64,000 nt of DNA, taken from assembly GCF_014652435.1 (NCBI RefSeq), contig NZ_BMYU01000003.1, positions 248,001 through 312,000 of the forward strand, read 5' to 3'. A program made the translations under genes and the position numbers. This document shows, one piece after another, positions 25,476-36,700 of this stretch. This stretch comes from Cognatundibacterium squillarum. GTDB lineage: Bacteria; Pseudomonadota; Gammaproteobacteria; Burkholderiales; Burkholderiaceae_D. Below the pieces are notes generated by a model, which saw only the letters and a program-made list of their open reading frames with translations, was not told the origin of the DNA and made no database searches. The stretch's first letter is position 1, and each line of letters begins with the position of its first letter.

Positions 25476-26957
25476 ATGTCCAGCCCGATACGGTTTTTCC
25501 ATGCCAGCCAATTACACACCGTCTCTGACCAGCCGGTAACCCGCACTTTACTGCAATACCTCAGAGAGGATGCGCATTGCACATCTGTTAAGGAAGGGTG
25601 CGCGGAAGGCGATTGCGGTGCCTGCACCGTGGTTGTTGGCGAACTCTGCAACGGAAAGTTGCAAATGCGCTCTGCCAATGCCTGCCTGCTGCCGCTTGCA
25701 TCACTGCACGGCAAAGCAGTATTCACTGCTGATCAGTTAGGCGATGAACAGAAGCCGCACCCCATACAGGAAGCGATGGTGAGTTGTCACGGATCACAAT
25801 GCGGATTCTGCACGCCGGGCTTTATGATGTCGATGTGGAGCGTTTATCTGCAGCGTGACAGCCGTGGCGGCCCCGCGTCACGCGAAGAAATCCAGCAAGC
25901 CTTATCAGGTAATTTGTGCCGTTGTACCGGATACCGCCCTATCGTCGATGCAATGCAGGTCGCAGAACAGGCACCGGAACATCCGTTTGACCGGCAGGCA
26001 CTTTCTACACAGCTCGCTGGTATCGCCGATACCGGTGACTTCCATTACAGCGCACAGAAGCAACACTGGCATGCACCGCGGACGATGGATGCCCTGCTCC
26101 GCTTGCGCCATGCGCTGCCGAATGCAACGCTGGTCGCCGGTTCCACCGATATCGGCCTGTGGATTACCAAGCAATTCCGCCCGCTGGGTGACTTCATCTC
26201 TGTTGCAAAGGTCGAAGCCCTGCATCACTGCGAGCGTACCGATGAAGGAATTTTCATCGGTGCTGCAGTCTCTGTCGAGCAAGCCTATCGCGCATGTCTG
26301 AAGGAGTATCCGGAGCTGTCAGAGCTGGCAGACCGCTTTGCTTCCCTGCCCGTCAGAAATACCGGCACGCTCGGTGGCAATATCGCGAACGGTTCGCCCA
26401 TCGGTGACTCCATGCCCTGGCTGATTGCACTTGGCGCCCGTATCGAACTCGCAAGTGTCAGCGGAACACGGCAAATTCCGCTGGAAGCGTTTTATACCGG
26501 CTACCGGCAAAAAGATTTGCAGGCGAATGAAGTCGTCGGCCGTATCATTATTCCGTTACGTACTTCCGCGAGCTTGTTCCGGGTCTGGAAAATATCGAAG
26601 CGGATTGATCAGGATATTTCTGCAGTTTGCATTGCCTTCTCCGCGACACTGAACGACGGACGTTTGCAACATGTCCGGATCGGTGCCGGTGGCGTTGCGG
26701 CGATTCCTGCACGGGCACGACAAACCGAAGCTGTGCTCGAAGGCAGTATGTGGGATCAGGCTGCGCTGGAAAAAGCATGTGCTGCAATCGCAGCAGAATT
26801 CACACCGCTATCCGACATGCGAGCCAGCGCAGCGTATCGTCGTCAGTTATGCGTTAACTTGCTGAAACGGTTCTGGCTGGAAACAAGTCCGGCTTCGGAT
26901 GCAAAAGACAAGGCGCTGTCGCTGACTGCTTATGCCGCTGCAGGAGACCAACAATGA
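25476..26957 (+). CDS. xdhA: Xanthine dehydrogenase small subunit (2Fe-2S and FAD domains)
   Basis: Electron-transfer subunit of xanthine dehydrogenase, which oxidises hypoxanthine and xanthine to urate. It has 493 residues. Residues ~1-160 bind two 2Fe-2S clusters: Cys42, Cys47, Cys50 and Cys70 (EGCAEGDCGACTV), then Cys109, Cys112, Cys148 and Cys150 (SQCGFCTPG, GNLCRCTGYRP). Residues ~200-370 are the FAD domain (LVAGSTDIGLW, GTLGGNIANGSPIGDS), followed by the CO-dehydrogenase flavoprotein C-terminal domain. The ATG at 25476 follows GGAGTTGAG. Its TGA stop overlaps the xdhB ATG by four bases (ATGA). First gene of a purine-degradation operon. Confidence 0.97.
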   Translation: MSSPIRFFHASQLHTVSDQPVTRTLLQYLREDAHCTSVKEGCAEGDCGACTVVVGELCNGKLQMRSANACLLPLASLHGKAVFTADQLGDEQKPHPIQEAMVSCHGSQCGFCTPGFMMSMWSVYLQRDSRGGPASREEIQQALSGNLCRCTGYRPIVDAMQVAEQAPEHPFDRQALSTQLAGIADTGDFHYSAQKQHWHAPRTMDALLRLRHALPNATLVAGSTDIGLWITKQFRPLGDFISVAKVEALHHCERTDEGIFIGAAVSVEQAYRACLKEYPELSELADRFASLPVRNTGTLGGNIANGSPIGDSMPWLIALGARIELASVSGTRQIPLEAFYTGYRQKDLQANEVVGRIIIPLRTSASLFRVWKISKRIDQDISAVCIAFSATLNDGRLQHVRIGAGGVAAIPARARQTEAVLEGSMWDQAALEKACAAIAAEFTPLSDMRASAAYRRQLCVNLLKRFWLETSPASDAKDKALSLTAYAAAGDQQ

Positions 26958-29272
26958 ACAACATCATTGATACCAGCCCTGTTACGCAGCGTGTGCATGA
27001 ATCGGCATGGGCACACGTCACAGGAAAAGCCTTGTACACGGATGATCTTCCGGAATTACAGGGAACTTTACACGCTGCACTGGGCTTATCCCCTTATGCC
27101 CACGCGCGCATTCTGAAAACCGATCTCAGCAAAGTCAAAGCGAGTACTGGCGTTATCACTGTTTTTACGGCATCCGATATCCCCGGCGACAATCAGTGCG
27201 GCCCGATTATCAAAGACGATCCAATACTGGCTGATGGTTTACTGCAGTACGTGGGGCAGCCGGTATTTATTGTTGTGGCTGACAGCCACGAACATGCGCG
27301 GAAAGCGGCAAGGCTGGCAGAGTACGAGGTCGAAATGCTGCCGGCACAATTGCACCCCAGAGCGGCGGCAGCGGATGGTCAGCTGGTGATTCCTCCGATG
27401 CATCTTCGCCGCGGGGATGCGCAGAGCCGGCTTGCTGCAGCACCGCACCGTATTCAGGGGCAATGGCAGGTCGGTGGTCAGGAACAGTTTTATCTGGAAG
27501 GTCAGATCGCGAGTGCCATACCCGGCGAAGGCAATACGATGCTGGTGTATTGTTCAACGCAGCATCCGAGCGAGATGCAACATATCGTCGCGCATGCACT
27601 GCATATTGGCAGCCATCAGGTACAAGTCGTGTGCCGTCGCATGGGTGGCGGATTCGGCGGAAAGGAATCACAGTCCGCATTGTGGGCAGCCTGCGCTGCG
27701 ATTGCGGCATCCCATCTCAGACGACCGGTTAAACTGCGTGCCGACCGTGACGACGATATGCAAGTCACCGGTAAACGTCATGATTTCTGTTACGACTACG
27801 ATGCCGGCTTTGATGCAGACGGGCGTTTACTGGGATTGTCGGTACAGATGATCAGTCGCGCCGGTTTTTCCGCAGATCTGTCCGGCCCGGTTGCTACCAG
27901 AGCCGTTTGCCATCTGGACAACGCCTATTTTCTTTCCGATGTCGATGTGCGTGCGCTTTGCGCAAAAACCAATACGCAATCCAACACAGCATTCCGTGGC
28001 TTCGGCGGCCCTCAGGGTGCACTCCTGATCGAGTATCTGATGGATGATATTGCGCGCCATCTGGGTAAAGATCCGTATGAAGTTCGCCGCAGCAATTTTT
28101 ATGATCCTGATCCGGCAAACGAAAGGTATCTGACCCATTATGGCCAGCCGGTTGCCGATAATGTTCTGCAACCACTGTCAGAACAGCTGCATCAGGAGGC
28201 AAACTATGCTGCACGGCGTGAAGCCATTCTTGCCTTTAATCGCCAGAGTCCGGTGCTGAAAAAAGGACTGGCACTGACACCGGTAAAATTCGGCATCGCA
28301 TTCAATGTCACCCACCTGAATCAGGCGGGTGGCCTGGTGCACATCTATCTGGACGGCACGGTACTGGTCAATCACGGCGGTACCGAAATGGGCCAGGGTA
28401 TCCATACCAAAATTCTGCAGGTAGTCGCACGCGAACTGGGCGTCAGCGCAGACAAAGTGCGCATCGCAGCAACCGATACCAGCAAAATCGCCAATACATC
28501 CGCAACCGCTGCTTCAACGGGAACAGACCTGAATGGCAAAGCCGTACAGGATGCCGCAATACAATTGCGTCAGCGCCTGTCAGCGCTGGCATCGCGCTTA
28601 TCCGGTGCTCCGGAGACTGCGGTTCATTTTTCGGATAATCAGGTTACCGCCGGTGACTGGACAATGCCGTTCGCCGAACTGATTCAGAAAGCATACTTGC
28701 AGCGCATACAACTCTGGTCAGACGGTTTTTATGCGACGCCGGGCATCCACTGGAATGCGGCTGCGATGCAAGGCAGTCCGTTTCAGTATTTTGCTTACGG
28801 CGCGGCACTGTCAGAAGTCATCGTCGATACGCTGACAGGCGAGTGGAAGCTGCTGGCGACAGACCTGCTGTACGACGCTGGTCAGTCGATCAACCCTGCC
28901 ATCGACCGAGGGCAGGTCGAAGGCGGCTTTATTCAGGGCATGGGATGGCTGACAATGGAAGAGCTGGTCTGGAACAAAGAAGGTAAGCTCAGCACACATG
29001 CGCCTTCTACCTATAAAATTCCGGCTGTTTCCGATTGCCCGGCCCATTTCAATACCCGTCTGTTCAGTAATGTGAACGCTGCGGATACGATTTACCGTTC
29101 AAAAGCAGTCGGTGAACCTCCGTTGCTGCTGGCCTTCTCCGTATTCTTCGCAATCCGGGATGCTGTCGCGGCGATTCACTCTGATTTCAAAGGACATGTT
29201 CCGCTGGCGGCACCGGCAACGCCGGAAGCCATTCTGAACGCGGTTCAAACGATGCAATCCACACTTAAATAA
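26954..29272 (+). CDS. xdhB: Xanthine dehydrogenase molybdopterin subunit
   Basis: Molybdenum-cofactor subunit where purine hydroxylation occurs, 772 residues, close to bacterial XdhB length. Visible hallmarks: VTGKALYTDDLPE at the start; the molybdopterin motifs CRRMGGGFGGKESQS, NTAFRGFGGPQGALL and GGTEMGQGIHTKILQ; and the catalytic glutamate in VGEPPLLLAFSVFFAIRDAV near the C-terminus. It overlaps xdhA by four bases and guaD by one base, indicating tight translational coupling. No xdhC (the chaperone that inserts sulfurated cofactor) is found between or after, though it is commonly part of this operon. Confidence 0.97.
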   Translation: MNNIIDTSPVTQRVHESAWAHVTGKALYTDDLPELQGTLHAALGLSPYAHARILKTDLSKVKASTGVITVFTASDIPGDNQCGPIIKDDPILADGLLQYVGQPVFIVVADSHEHARKAARLAEYEVEMLPAQLHPRAAAADGQLVIPPMHLRRGDAQSRLAAAPHRIQGQWQVGGQEQFYLEGQIASAIPGEGNTMLVYCSTQHPSEMQHIVAHALHIGSHQVQVVCRRMGGGFGGKESQSALWAACAAIAASHLRRPVKLRADRDDDMQVTGKRHDFCYDYDAGFDADGRLLGLSVQMISRAGFSADLSGPVATRAVCHLDNAYFLSDVDVRALCAKTNTQSNTAFRGFGGPQGALLIEYLMDDIARHLGKDPYEVRRSNFYDPDPANERYLTHYGQPVADNVLQPLSEQLHQEANYAARREAILAFNRQSPVLKKGLALTPVKFGIAFNVTHLNQAGGLVHIYLDGTVLVNHGGTEMGQGIHTKILQVVARELGVSADKVRIAATDTSKIANTSATAASTGTDLNGKAVQDAAIQLRQRLSALASRLSGAPETAVHFSDNQVTAGDWTMPFAELIQKAYLQRIQLWSDGFYATPGIHWNAAAMQGSPFQYFAYGAALSEVIVDTLTGEWKLLATDLLYDAGQSINPAIDRGQVEGGFIQGMGWLTMEELVWNKEGKLSTHAPSTYKIPAVSDCPAHFNTRLFSNVNAADTIYRSKAVGEPPLLLAFSVFFAIRDAVAAIHSDFKGHVPLAAPATPEAILNAVQTMQSTLK

Positions 29273-30564
29273 TGATGAATGTTACTCAGGCCTTTCGCGG
29301 CAGCATCCTGTATTTCACCGGAGATCCGTTGCACGATCACCAGCCGGTTATCTGGCATGAAGATGGTTTATTACTGCTGAACGGCGAACTGATTGTTGCC
29401 AGCGGTGCCTACGCTGATCTGCGGGATAAACTTCCGGAAGATCTTTGCGTCACCGATTACAGCGGAAAAATCATCATACCCGGGTTTGTTGACACCCATG
29501 TGCATTACCCGCAAACCGATATTATCGCCTCACCTGCCGAAGGCTTGCTGCCCTGGCTGGAGACCTATACATTTCCTGCGGAAAGCCAGTTTGGTGACCA
29601 TGACTACGCACAGGAAGTTGCATCCTTCTTCCTGGACGAGTTACTGAAAAATGGCACAACAACCGCCATGGTCTACAGCACTGTACACAAGACATCCGCG
29701 GACGCATTCTTCGGCATCAGCCATCAGCGCAATTTGCGGATGGTGACCGGTAAAGTACTGATGGACAGAAACTGTCCTGAATACCTGCAGGACACCGCCG
29801 AAAGTGGCGCGCGTGACAGTGAAGATCTGATCAGAAAATGGCATGGCCGCGGGCGACAACTGTATGCACTGACACCGCGATTTGCACCTTGCTCAACAAA
29901 CGAGCAACTGGGACTGACCGGTGAACTGGCGCGCCAGTATCCGGATACCTTTATTCAGACGCACGTCGCAGAAAATCAGGACGAATGTGCATGGGCGCGC
30001 AGTCTGTTTCCGTCTGCACGCAGTTATCTGGATATTTACGATCAGTTCGGACTGATGCGCGAACGCGCGATGTATGCGCACTGCATCTGGCTGGACGAAA
30101 CCGATACCAGACGTATGGCAGAAACCGGTTCAGCCATCTCCGTGTGTCCGACTTCGAATTTGTTTCTTGGCAGTGGTCTGTTCAGTTTCCGTGGTGCGGA
30201 ACAACATCAGGTACAACTGAGCATGGCAACGGATGTCGGCGGTGGAACCTCGTTTTCCATGCTGCAAACCATGAACGAAATGCATAAAGTCGCCCGCATG
30301 GGTGGCTATCACCTGAACGCATTGCGCATGTTCTATTACGCCACACTGGGCGGCGCAAAAGCGATGCGGCTGGACCATCAGATCGGCACGCTGCAAGCCG
30401 GTACCGAAGCAGATTTCATTGTCCTGAATCCGAAAGCCACGCCACTGCTCAGCCGCCGTACCGAAAACGCAGACTCACTGGAAGAAGTGTTATTTGCGCT
30501 CGCCATGCTGGGTGATGACCGGACGATTGAAGCAACCTACGCCGCCGGAATACGTCAGAAATAA
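29272..30564 (+). CDS. guaD: Guanine deaminase
   Basis: Hydrolyses guanine to xanthine, feeding the xanthine dehydrogenase encoded just upstream. It has 430 residues of the amidohydrolase superfamily. Metal ligands: His76 and His78 (GFVDTHVHYPQTD), then QTHVAENQDE, YAHCIWLDE and the distal Asp in MATDVGGGTSFSM. The ATG overlaps the xdhB stop (TAATG). The next codon is another ATG, so the start could be one codon later. The operon ends with a strong bidirectional terminator. Confidence 0.96.
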   Translation: MMNVTQAFRGSILYFTGDPLHDHQPVIWHEDGLLLLNGELIVASGAYADLRDKLPEDLCVTDYSGKIIIPGFVDTHVHYPQTDIIASPAEGLLPWLETYTFPAESQFGDHDYAQEVASFFLDELLKNGTTTAMVYSTVHKTSADAFFGISHQRNLRMVTGKVLMDRNCPEYLQDTAESGARDSEDLIRKWHGRGRQLYALTPRFAPCSTNEQLGLTGELARQYPDTFIQTHVAENQDECAWARSLFPSARSYLDIYDQFGLMRERAMYAHCIWLDETDTRRMAETGSAISVCPTSNLFLGSGLFSFRGAEQHQVQLSMATDVGGGTSFSMLQTMNEMHKVARMGGYHLNALRMFYYATLGGAKAMRLDHQIGTLQAGTEADFIVLNPKATPLLSRRTENADSLEEVLFALAMLGDDRTIEATYAAGIRQK

Positions 30565-30579
30565 ATATTTTTTGTTCAC

Positions 30580-30620
30580 AAACAAAAAGGCTGCATCCTT
30601 ACAGATGCAGCCTTTTTTCA
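30580..30620. terminator. Bidirectional terminator between guaD and the TonB-dependent receptor
   Basis: AAAAAGGCTGCATC and GATGCAGCCTTTTT form a 14 bp perfect stem around a six-base loop, with T-runs on both strands. Confidence 0.94.
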
Positions 30621-30640
30621 TTTCAGACCGTTACTGCTGA

Positions 30641-33466
30641 TCAGAAACGGTACTTACCGGTTAAGTAGATCTGACGACCCAGTGCACTGGCATAACGTGC
30701 ATCAAAACCGCTTTGATTACCACCACCTTTTGTACGTACACTGAATGGTGGATCTGTATTAAACAGATTTTTCACACCCGCAGTTAATGACAACGCTTTG
30801 CTGTAATCATAACGCGTTTGCCAGTCGAATGTTGTGAACGAATCTACATCGCGTTTCATACCTACATAGTCACCGAGAGAACCATCTGCATTCACCTTAC
30901 GAATAACACCGGCACCTGCAGTCACTTCCATATCGTGATATCCGGATTTGTAGTTCATCGCAAGTGTGTGTGAAAACTGATTACTTTGTTTCCACGTAGT
31001 TGCAATTCGTGTAATCAGGCGAGACACTACATTGCTGTTCGTATCGAATCGGCCAATTGAACTCTCCCAGTCACTACCCGGATTGATGAAATCTGAATTC
31101 AGCATATAAGTACCAGTCCACTGAACAGAAATATCACCAAAACCGGTTTTAGTTCTGAAACTGTGATCCCAATCGATACCTTTGTTATAGCCTTCAGCCA
31201 TATTCAATGGTGTCGACTCTCTGGCCAGAACATCACCCTGAATCTGATCCTTGATCACTTTAAACAAATAGTTGTACTTTGCCGGATTACCAAAAACCTC
31301 CGTGTCAGATAAGGTGGTGATCTGGTCTTTGATTCTGACCATCCACAAATCCATACCCAGCGACAGACTGTTGGTTGGTTCTAAACGAAATCCGATCGTG
31401 TACTGCGTGGATTTTTCAGGTTTCAACGCACCAACACCGGTATTAGGGTTACCGCCACTCAACTTGTCATATTCTGCTTTACCTTTGCAATATGCAGCAC
31501 GAGGATCAGGTGCAGTTACCGGGCAATCGTACTTATCATCGACCACGCCAGAGTGAAGCATAGGCTGCGAAATTGATGTCATACTAGCAACTTTAAAGCC
31601 CGTAGCATAGGACCCACGCAACATTAAACTATCCATTGGACGATAAGAAGCAGCAATCTTATAAGTGAACTTAGATGCCGGATCGCCCTGCGTAACGCTG
31701 CCATTCAACCGCTTTGCATCCTGATCGAACACCATGTTATTTGTGACAGCTGTATAGCTGTCATAGCGCCCAGAAGCCGTTAAATCCAGATTTTTCATCA
31801 CTGGCATCAATACTTCCGCAAATGCGCCCCAGTTTTTGCGGGATGCATCAGCAGGCAACGTTCCGGAAACACCGCTACCCATGGCAGCATCTGTAAAATT
31901 CGGTTGCTGTGGATTAGCACCCTGTGCAATCGCACTTGGGCTGGAGATGTAAGTCTGCTTGGAGAAGTCAGCGCCCGTACCAAATTGCGCCATACCGCCA
32001 GGTACTTTCATCAACTCACCGGATACCCTAGCACTAATTGTATCCAGTTTAACTTTTGTTGCTTCTTCGATGCCACTCAGAACTGCAGGTGCCAGCACCG
32101 ATTTCGATCCACCAGCGGGTAAGAACGGATCGAATTTTCCTGTATCAACAATCTCAAAGAATTTATCAGCACTGAGGAAACCACCCGCAAAAGTTGACTC
32201 AAACTTATTCTCAGAATGGACGTAGGAAATTGTGTAGTCGTAGCCTTTATATGCACCGTTGATCCCCAATGCCAAATGTTTTGCATCGGTGGTGTAATCG
32301 TAAGCACGTCCCCCGGCATCAAACAAGCGAACACCAGCAGTCGCAGATGTCACCTCTGAAGGGTCAATTTTGTATTGTGCAAGATAAGGCTGCACATATT
32401 TTGAAAAGAGTGCTGCGTTGACCCGGATAGGCTGAGCAACCGGAGCATGACGGGCATTCATTACGTAACGCGATGCAACCGCTTCTGCAAAAAATGTCGT
32501 TTCTTCGTTAATTTTATAGTTCAAGGAACCAAAGAAAGAGTCGCGCTTAGACTTCGGCTGCAACATAACCGTGCTGGCGTAGTCAAATCCACAATATTCA
32601 GAACTTGAATTTTTAACTAGAAATGTATTTGCTCCACATGCACCTGACTTTGCATAGTCAGGCGAGAAACGGAATGAGCGCCCCCCTGTTAAACCTAAAT
32701 TTACCGTTGCGGGACTTGAGTTACCAGACAGCTGATATAAGGAGTATTGCTGGCCATCGTGCATAAACTTAACTAAGCCACTTTTGCCAAATTCCCGTTG
32801 TGAAGCATTCAGCTCTTTCAACTCATCATGTGAATAGGAAAGCAGGACGTTGTAGCCATTTTCTTCAAGGTTACCAAATCCTTTGGAAATGGAAGCGTTA
32901 TAGCTTTGGCCGCCACTTTGGGTAGTACCATTGTAGGTCGCTTCAATCACCGCATCGGTCTGGTTCTTTTTCAACACGAAATTCACCACACCTGCGATTG
33001 CGTCAGAACCATACAGCGCTGAAGCACCATCGGTCAGCACTTCTACGCGCTCAACCGCTGACATCGGGATACTGGCCAGATTCACCGCACTGCCAGAACC
33101 ATACGGGGCCATACGACGGCCGTTCAGCAACACCAGGGTATAACTCTCGCCAATACCGTGGACGGAAGCTGTCTGTACGCCACTACCCTGACCATTCACA
33201 GAGGAAGAAGACGCGGTAAATCCCTGCATCGCCGGCAAGTTCTGTATCAGATCTTCAACCGTTTTTGCACCGGACTTCTGGATTTCTGCATTGCTCAGGG
33301 TTTGTACCGGCAATGCGCCTTCTTTTGCAATGCGTTTAATCGAAGAACCCAGAATTTCAACTTTCTGTACTTCTTCTGCATAGGCTACGGCACTGGTCAT
33401 GCCAGTCACCAGTAAGCCGCTGGCGCACAATACGCGCACCGTTCTTGCTAATTTCTTTTCTATCAT
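30641..33466 (-). CDS. TonB-dependent outer-membrane receptor
   Basis: A 941-residue outer-membrane active transporter. It has a signal peptide (VRVLCASGLLVTGMTSAVAYA), then a TonB-box-like EEVQKVEILGSSIKR. The plug domain (~residues 50-165) contains SNAEIQKSGAKTVEDLIQNLPAMQGF and VERVEVLTDGASALYGSDAIAGVVNFVLKK. The rest is a 22-strand-type beta-barrel rich in alternating aromatic residues, ending GRQIYLTGKYRF with C-terminal Phe as required for Bam-mediated insertion. The ATG follows GGAGACAAGTA. The neighbour across the terminator is the purine operon, so a purine/nucleoside substrate is conceivable, but this is only proximity. Confidence 0.95.
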   Translation of the reverse strand: MIEKKLARTVRVLCASGLLVTGMTSAVAYAEEVQKVEILGSSIKRIAKEGALPVQTLSNAEIQKSGAKTVEDLIQNLPAMQGFTASSSSVNGQGSGVQTASVHGIGESYTLVLLNGRRMAPYGSGSAVNLASIPMSAVERVEVLTDGASALYGSDAIAGVVNFVLKKNQTDAVIEATYNGTTQSGGQSYNASISKGFGNLEENGYNVLLSYSHDELKELNASQREFGKSGLVKFMHDGQQYSLYQLSGNSSPATVNLGLTGGRSFRFSPDYAKSGACGANTFLVKNSSSEYCGFDYASTVMLQPKSKRDSFFGSLNYKINEETTFFAEAVASRYVMNARHAPVAQPIRVNAALFSKYVQPYLAQYKIDPSEVTSATAGVRLFDAGGRAYDYTTDAKHLALGINGAYKGYDYTISYVHSENKFESTFAGGFLSADKFFEIVDTGKFDPFLPAGGSKSVLAPAVLSGIEEATKVKLDTISARVSGELMKVPGGMAQFGTGADFSKQTYISSPSAIAQGANPQQPNFTDAAMGSGVSGTLPADASRKNWGAFAEVLMPVMKNLDLTASGRYDSYTAVTNNMVFDQDAKRLNGSVTQGDPASKFTYKIAASYRPMDSLMLRGSYATGFKVASMTSISQPMLHSGVVDDKYDCPVTAPDPRAAYCKGKAEYDKLSGGNPNTGVGALKPEKSTQYTIGFRLEPTNSLSLGMDLWMVRIKDQITTLSDTEVFGNPAKYNYLFKVIKDQIQGDVLARESTPLNMAEGYNKGIDWDHSFRTKTGFGDISVQWTGTYMLNSDFINPGSDWESSIGRFDTNSNVVSRLITRIATTWKQSNQFSHTLAMNYKSGYHDMEVTAGAGVIRKVNADGSLGDYVGMKRDVDSFTTFDWQTRYDYSKALSLTAGVKNLFNTDPPFSVRTKGGGNQSGFDARYASALGRQIYLTGKYRF

Positions 33467-33669
33467 TACTTGTCTCCGGATCAGATCGGGTAATAACGGC
33501 CAATTCCGCTATAAATATTCATCCAATACTTTTTAAATATATTGGCAGAATATTTATGAGACCATCCTGCAAGTATTTGTGTCAATGTGTAGGTTTCAAT
33601 AACACCAAAAATACAACGGTTTTTCTGACTTTCTATATTTCTTTGCTCCCAGAAAATATTGCACTCCGC

Positions 33670-33712
33670 CAAAAAAAAATCCCCCGCCGGTTACCCGGCG
33701 AGGGATTTTTCA
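33670..33712 (-). terminator. Rho-independent terminator of the Oar-like receptor gene
   Basis: On the minus strand AATCCCTCGCCGG and CCGGCGGGGGATT pair around GTAA with one mismatch, followed by a run of nine Ts. Confidence 0.92.
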
Positions 33713-33734
33713 GGTACGAAAATCTATTCTGAGA

Positions 33735-36700
33735 TCAGAATTTCTTATCGTATTGTACGGTCAGTTTTGCAGAGCGAGGTGCTGCATATGATTCAACCAT
33801 TCCGTAGCGATTCGCTGGCAATGCACGTTCACGGATCTGTTCTGCAGACTGATTATTGAAGACGTTAAATACGTCAACTTTAAACATCAGCTCTTTCATC
33901 CAGTTTGGACGGTAAGAAACGTTCAGATCCAGAGTTTTTGTCCATGGCAGGTTACCAACAGAACCACGTGGAGAAGGTGCTGGTGTGCCTTGTGATGGAT
34001 CGGCACCAGTTCCGCAATAGTGGAACAGGGAAGAACCATAGTTCTGAGATGCCAGGTTAGCTGGGTCCGGGTATTTACCCAGGCAGTTACGTGGACGACC
34101 AGAAGCCAGCAACAGATTAGCACCAACAGTTACTTCAGAAGTCAGACTGTAGTATGCAAACGCTTTGATGACGTGGGTACGATCATTCGGCAAACGGCCA
34201 TTCGCATATTCCATCAGCTCTTTAAAGTCATAAGAAACCGTCGCTGCCGGATCAGACTGACCCAGATCAGAGTTCAACTGACCTTCAGTGTTGCCTTCAG
34301 AACGGGACCAAGTGTAGTTTACGCGACCATACCATTTACCGTCATACGGATGTTCAGCAAAGAAGTCCAGCGCCAGATATTTACGGGACGCCTCAGGCAT
34401 TGCAGCACCGTCACGAGTACTCTGACCACCAGCCAAATCCTGCGGTGTCAACACAACGCGTTCATTCTTACCGTCACCATCAACGTCCAGCTCGAAAACG
34501 TTAGTTTTGCCCGGGTTGATAATCGCACAGCTCCATGCTGGTCCGTTGACAGCAAATTTACCTGTGCCATCGAACTTATCGGTTGCTACGCCGTTCTTCT
34601 TCGCCCAGTTCTGAATAGGACGTGGATCACAGAAGTCTTCCAGCGTGTTTTTCAGTACACGGTAAGTGACCTTAGCACCGACGTTCAGAGATTTAGACAA
34701 TGCTTTTTCAAAACCCAGCGCAATCTCATCCTGATAGTGGGAACCCAGATTTTTGGCTGCAACGTAACCTACATCTTTAGGATTACCCGTCTCACCGTCA
34801 GGAGAAAACTTCGGTGTCAGTGCAACTAAACCCGTTGGTGCGCCAGTTGCAGGATCGATACCAGTATAAGAGAAATACTGATCGATGAATGTAGAGGCAC
34901 CCGCACCACGGATCGCAACGTTTGCAGGCATTTGCAAGTGATAGCGACCAATGTTGAAGAACGCTTTAGAAGAGTTATCGCCTGTAAAATCCCAAGTACC
35001 GGCAATACGCGGTTCAATCTGACGATCTTGCTTGATGAAAGCCTGACCCTGATCATTGAAATTGGTGAACTGCTCATTACGCAGACCCAGAACCAACAGC
35101 ATATCTTTATTGATTTGCCATTTATCTTCGATGTACTGTGCCGACTGATCTACTTTGGCAGGATTAATCGCTTTGAACTGGTGAGAATGCGCGAAATAGC
35201 AAGTTGTGCCATTTTGCAGATTGGTCGGCACCAGTGGTGCACCCGGTGCTGCAATTTGCGCACCACAAGTATCAGACTCATAGTTCCACAAAATGCCACC
35301 AGCAGTCGATGTACCACCGTAGGAATTCAGTTTAACCTGATCGATACCAGCACGCAGTGTATGCGAGTTATTTACGCGATATTCGATATCGAGACGATAG
35401 CCGGAAGACTTATTGTAAGAACCTGGCGCAAATACGTCATCAGTAAATGGCTGATTATTTACATAGTTGATACCTGGCGCTGCATCTACAACATTGATTT
35501 GCGGCATTGCTGGATTGTAACCAATCTGCTCCTGCACACGATCAATTTTGGTACGACCATACATCGCTGTCAATGTGAAATCGTCACCAAAGTGGCCTGT
35601 ATATTTCAGAATATCGAGATTACCACCAGTCGGTGCTGCAATCGGATTCGGGCCATAGCTTTCGTAATTTACTTCACCACCCTTTACACGATTAACAGAA
35701 TTTGTTTTGTAATCGTAACCAAAGTATTTACGGTTATCTTTTGGCGTATCACGAACAAGAGTGTACTCCAGAGAGTGGTCGTCTGTGATTTTCCAGTCGA
35801 ACTTCGCCAGCATACGTGGCGTTTTCATTGTGCGCTCTTCCCAGCCGGAAGCGCCAGATGCCGGATCGGAATCGACCAAGCGTGTACCGGTGCGCGTATA
35901 ACGATTTTGTTCAACGTTGACGAAACCGAATAATTTATCTTTGATCAGCGGGCCACCGACATAGGCGCTCGCCATCCAAGAATCAATTTGTTCATTCGCC
36001 AGTTTTTGACGAACCTTGTTGTTAGAGTTCGGATAAACAATATCTAACGAAGTTGCACGCAAGGCATCCGGGCTATACGAAAACGCACCACCGACTACCC
36101 AGTCATTTGTACCGCTTTTTGTTACTACGTTAACGACGCCACCAGTCGAACGACCGAATTCAGCACCATAACCACCAGTCAGTACCTGTGCGGTCTGAAT
36201 CGAATTAAACGGCAATTGGGAGAAACCCACCTGTGTCAGCGGATTCGTGACCGGGAAACCATTAATATAGTAAGCATTTTCCGATGCAGAAGCACCACCG
36301 ATACTTGGTGCGCCACTGCCACCGTAACGAGGATCACCTTTGACAGCGCTTGGTGCCAACTGAATCACTGCGCCCATATTATTGGCAACCGGAATTTTCG
36401 CCAGCTCTTTTGCAGTGAATGTCAGGCCCTGATTGGTGTCAGAGACATCAATACGGCTGACAGCACGACCAACCACCTGAACCTGAGCAATATTAAACGG
36501 AACCTCTTTACCTGCACCGATGCTGACTGAAACGTCTTCAGAACGCTCCACTTTACCATCACGAATCAGGGAAACTTTGTACTCGCCGACTGGCAAAGAC
36601 AAAGCCTGGAAACGACCATTTGCATCCGGGGTCAGGGTACGTTTGAAGCCAACGCTGTTATTTTCAATCAGAATGCTGGCACCGGCAGGTGCAGAAACCT

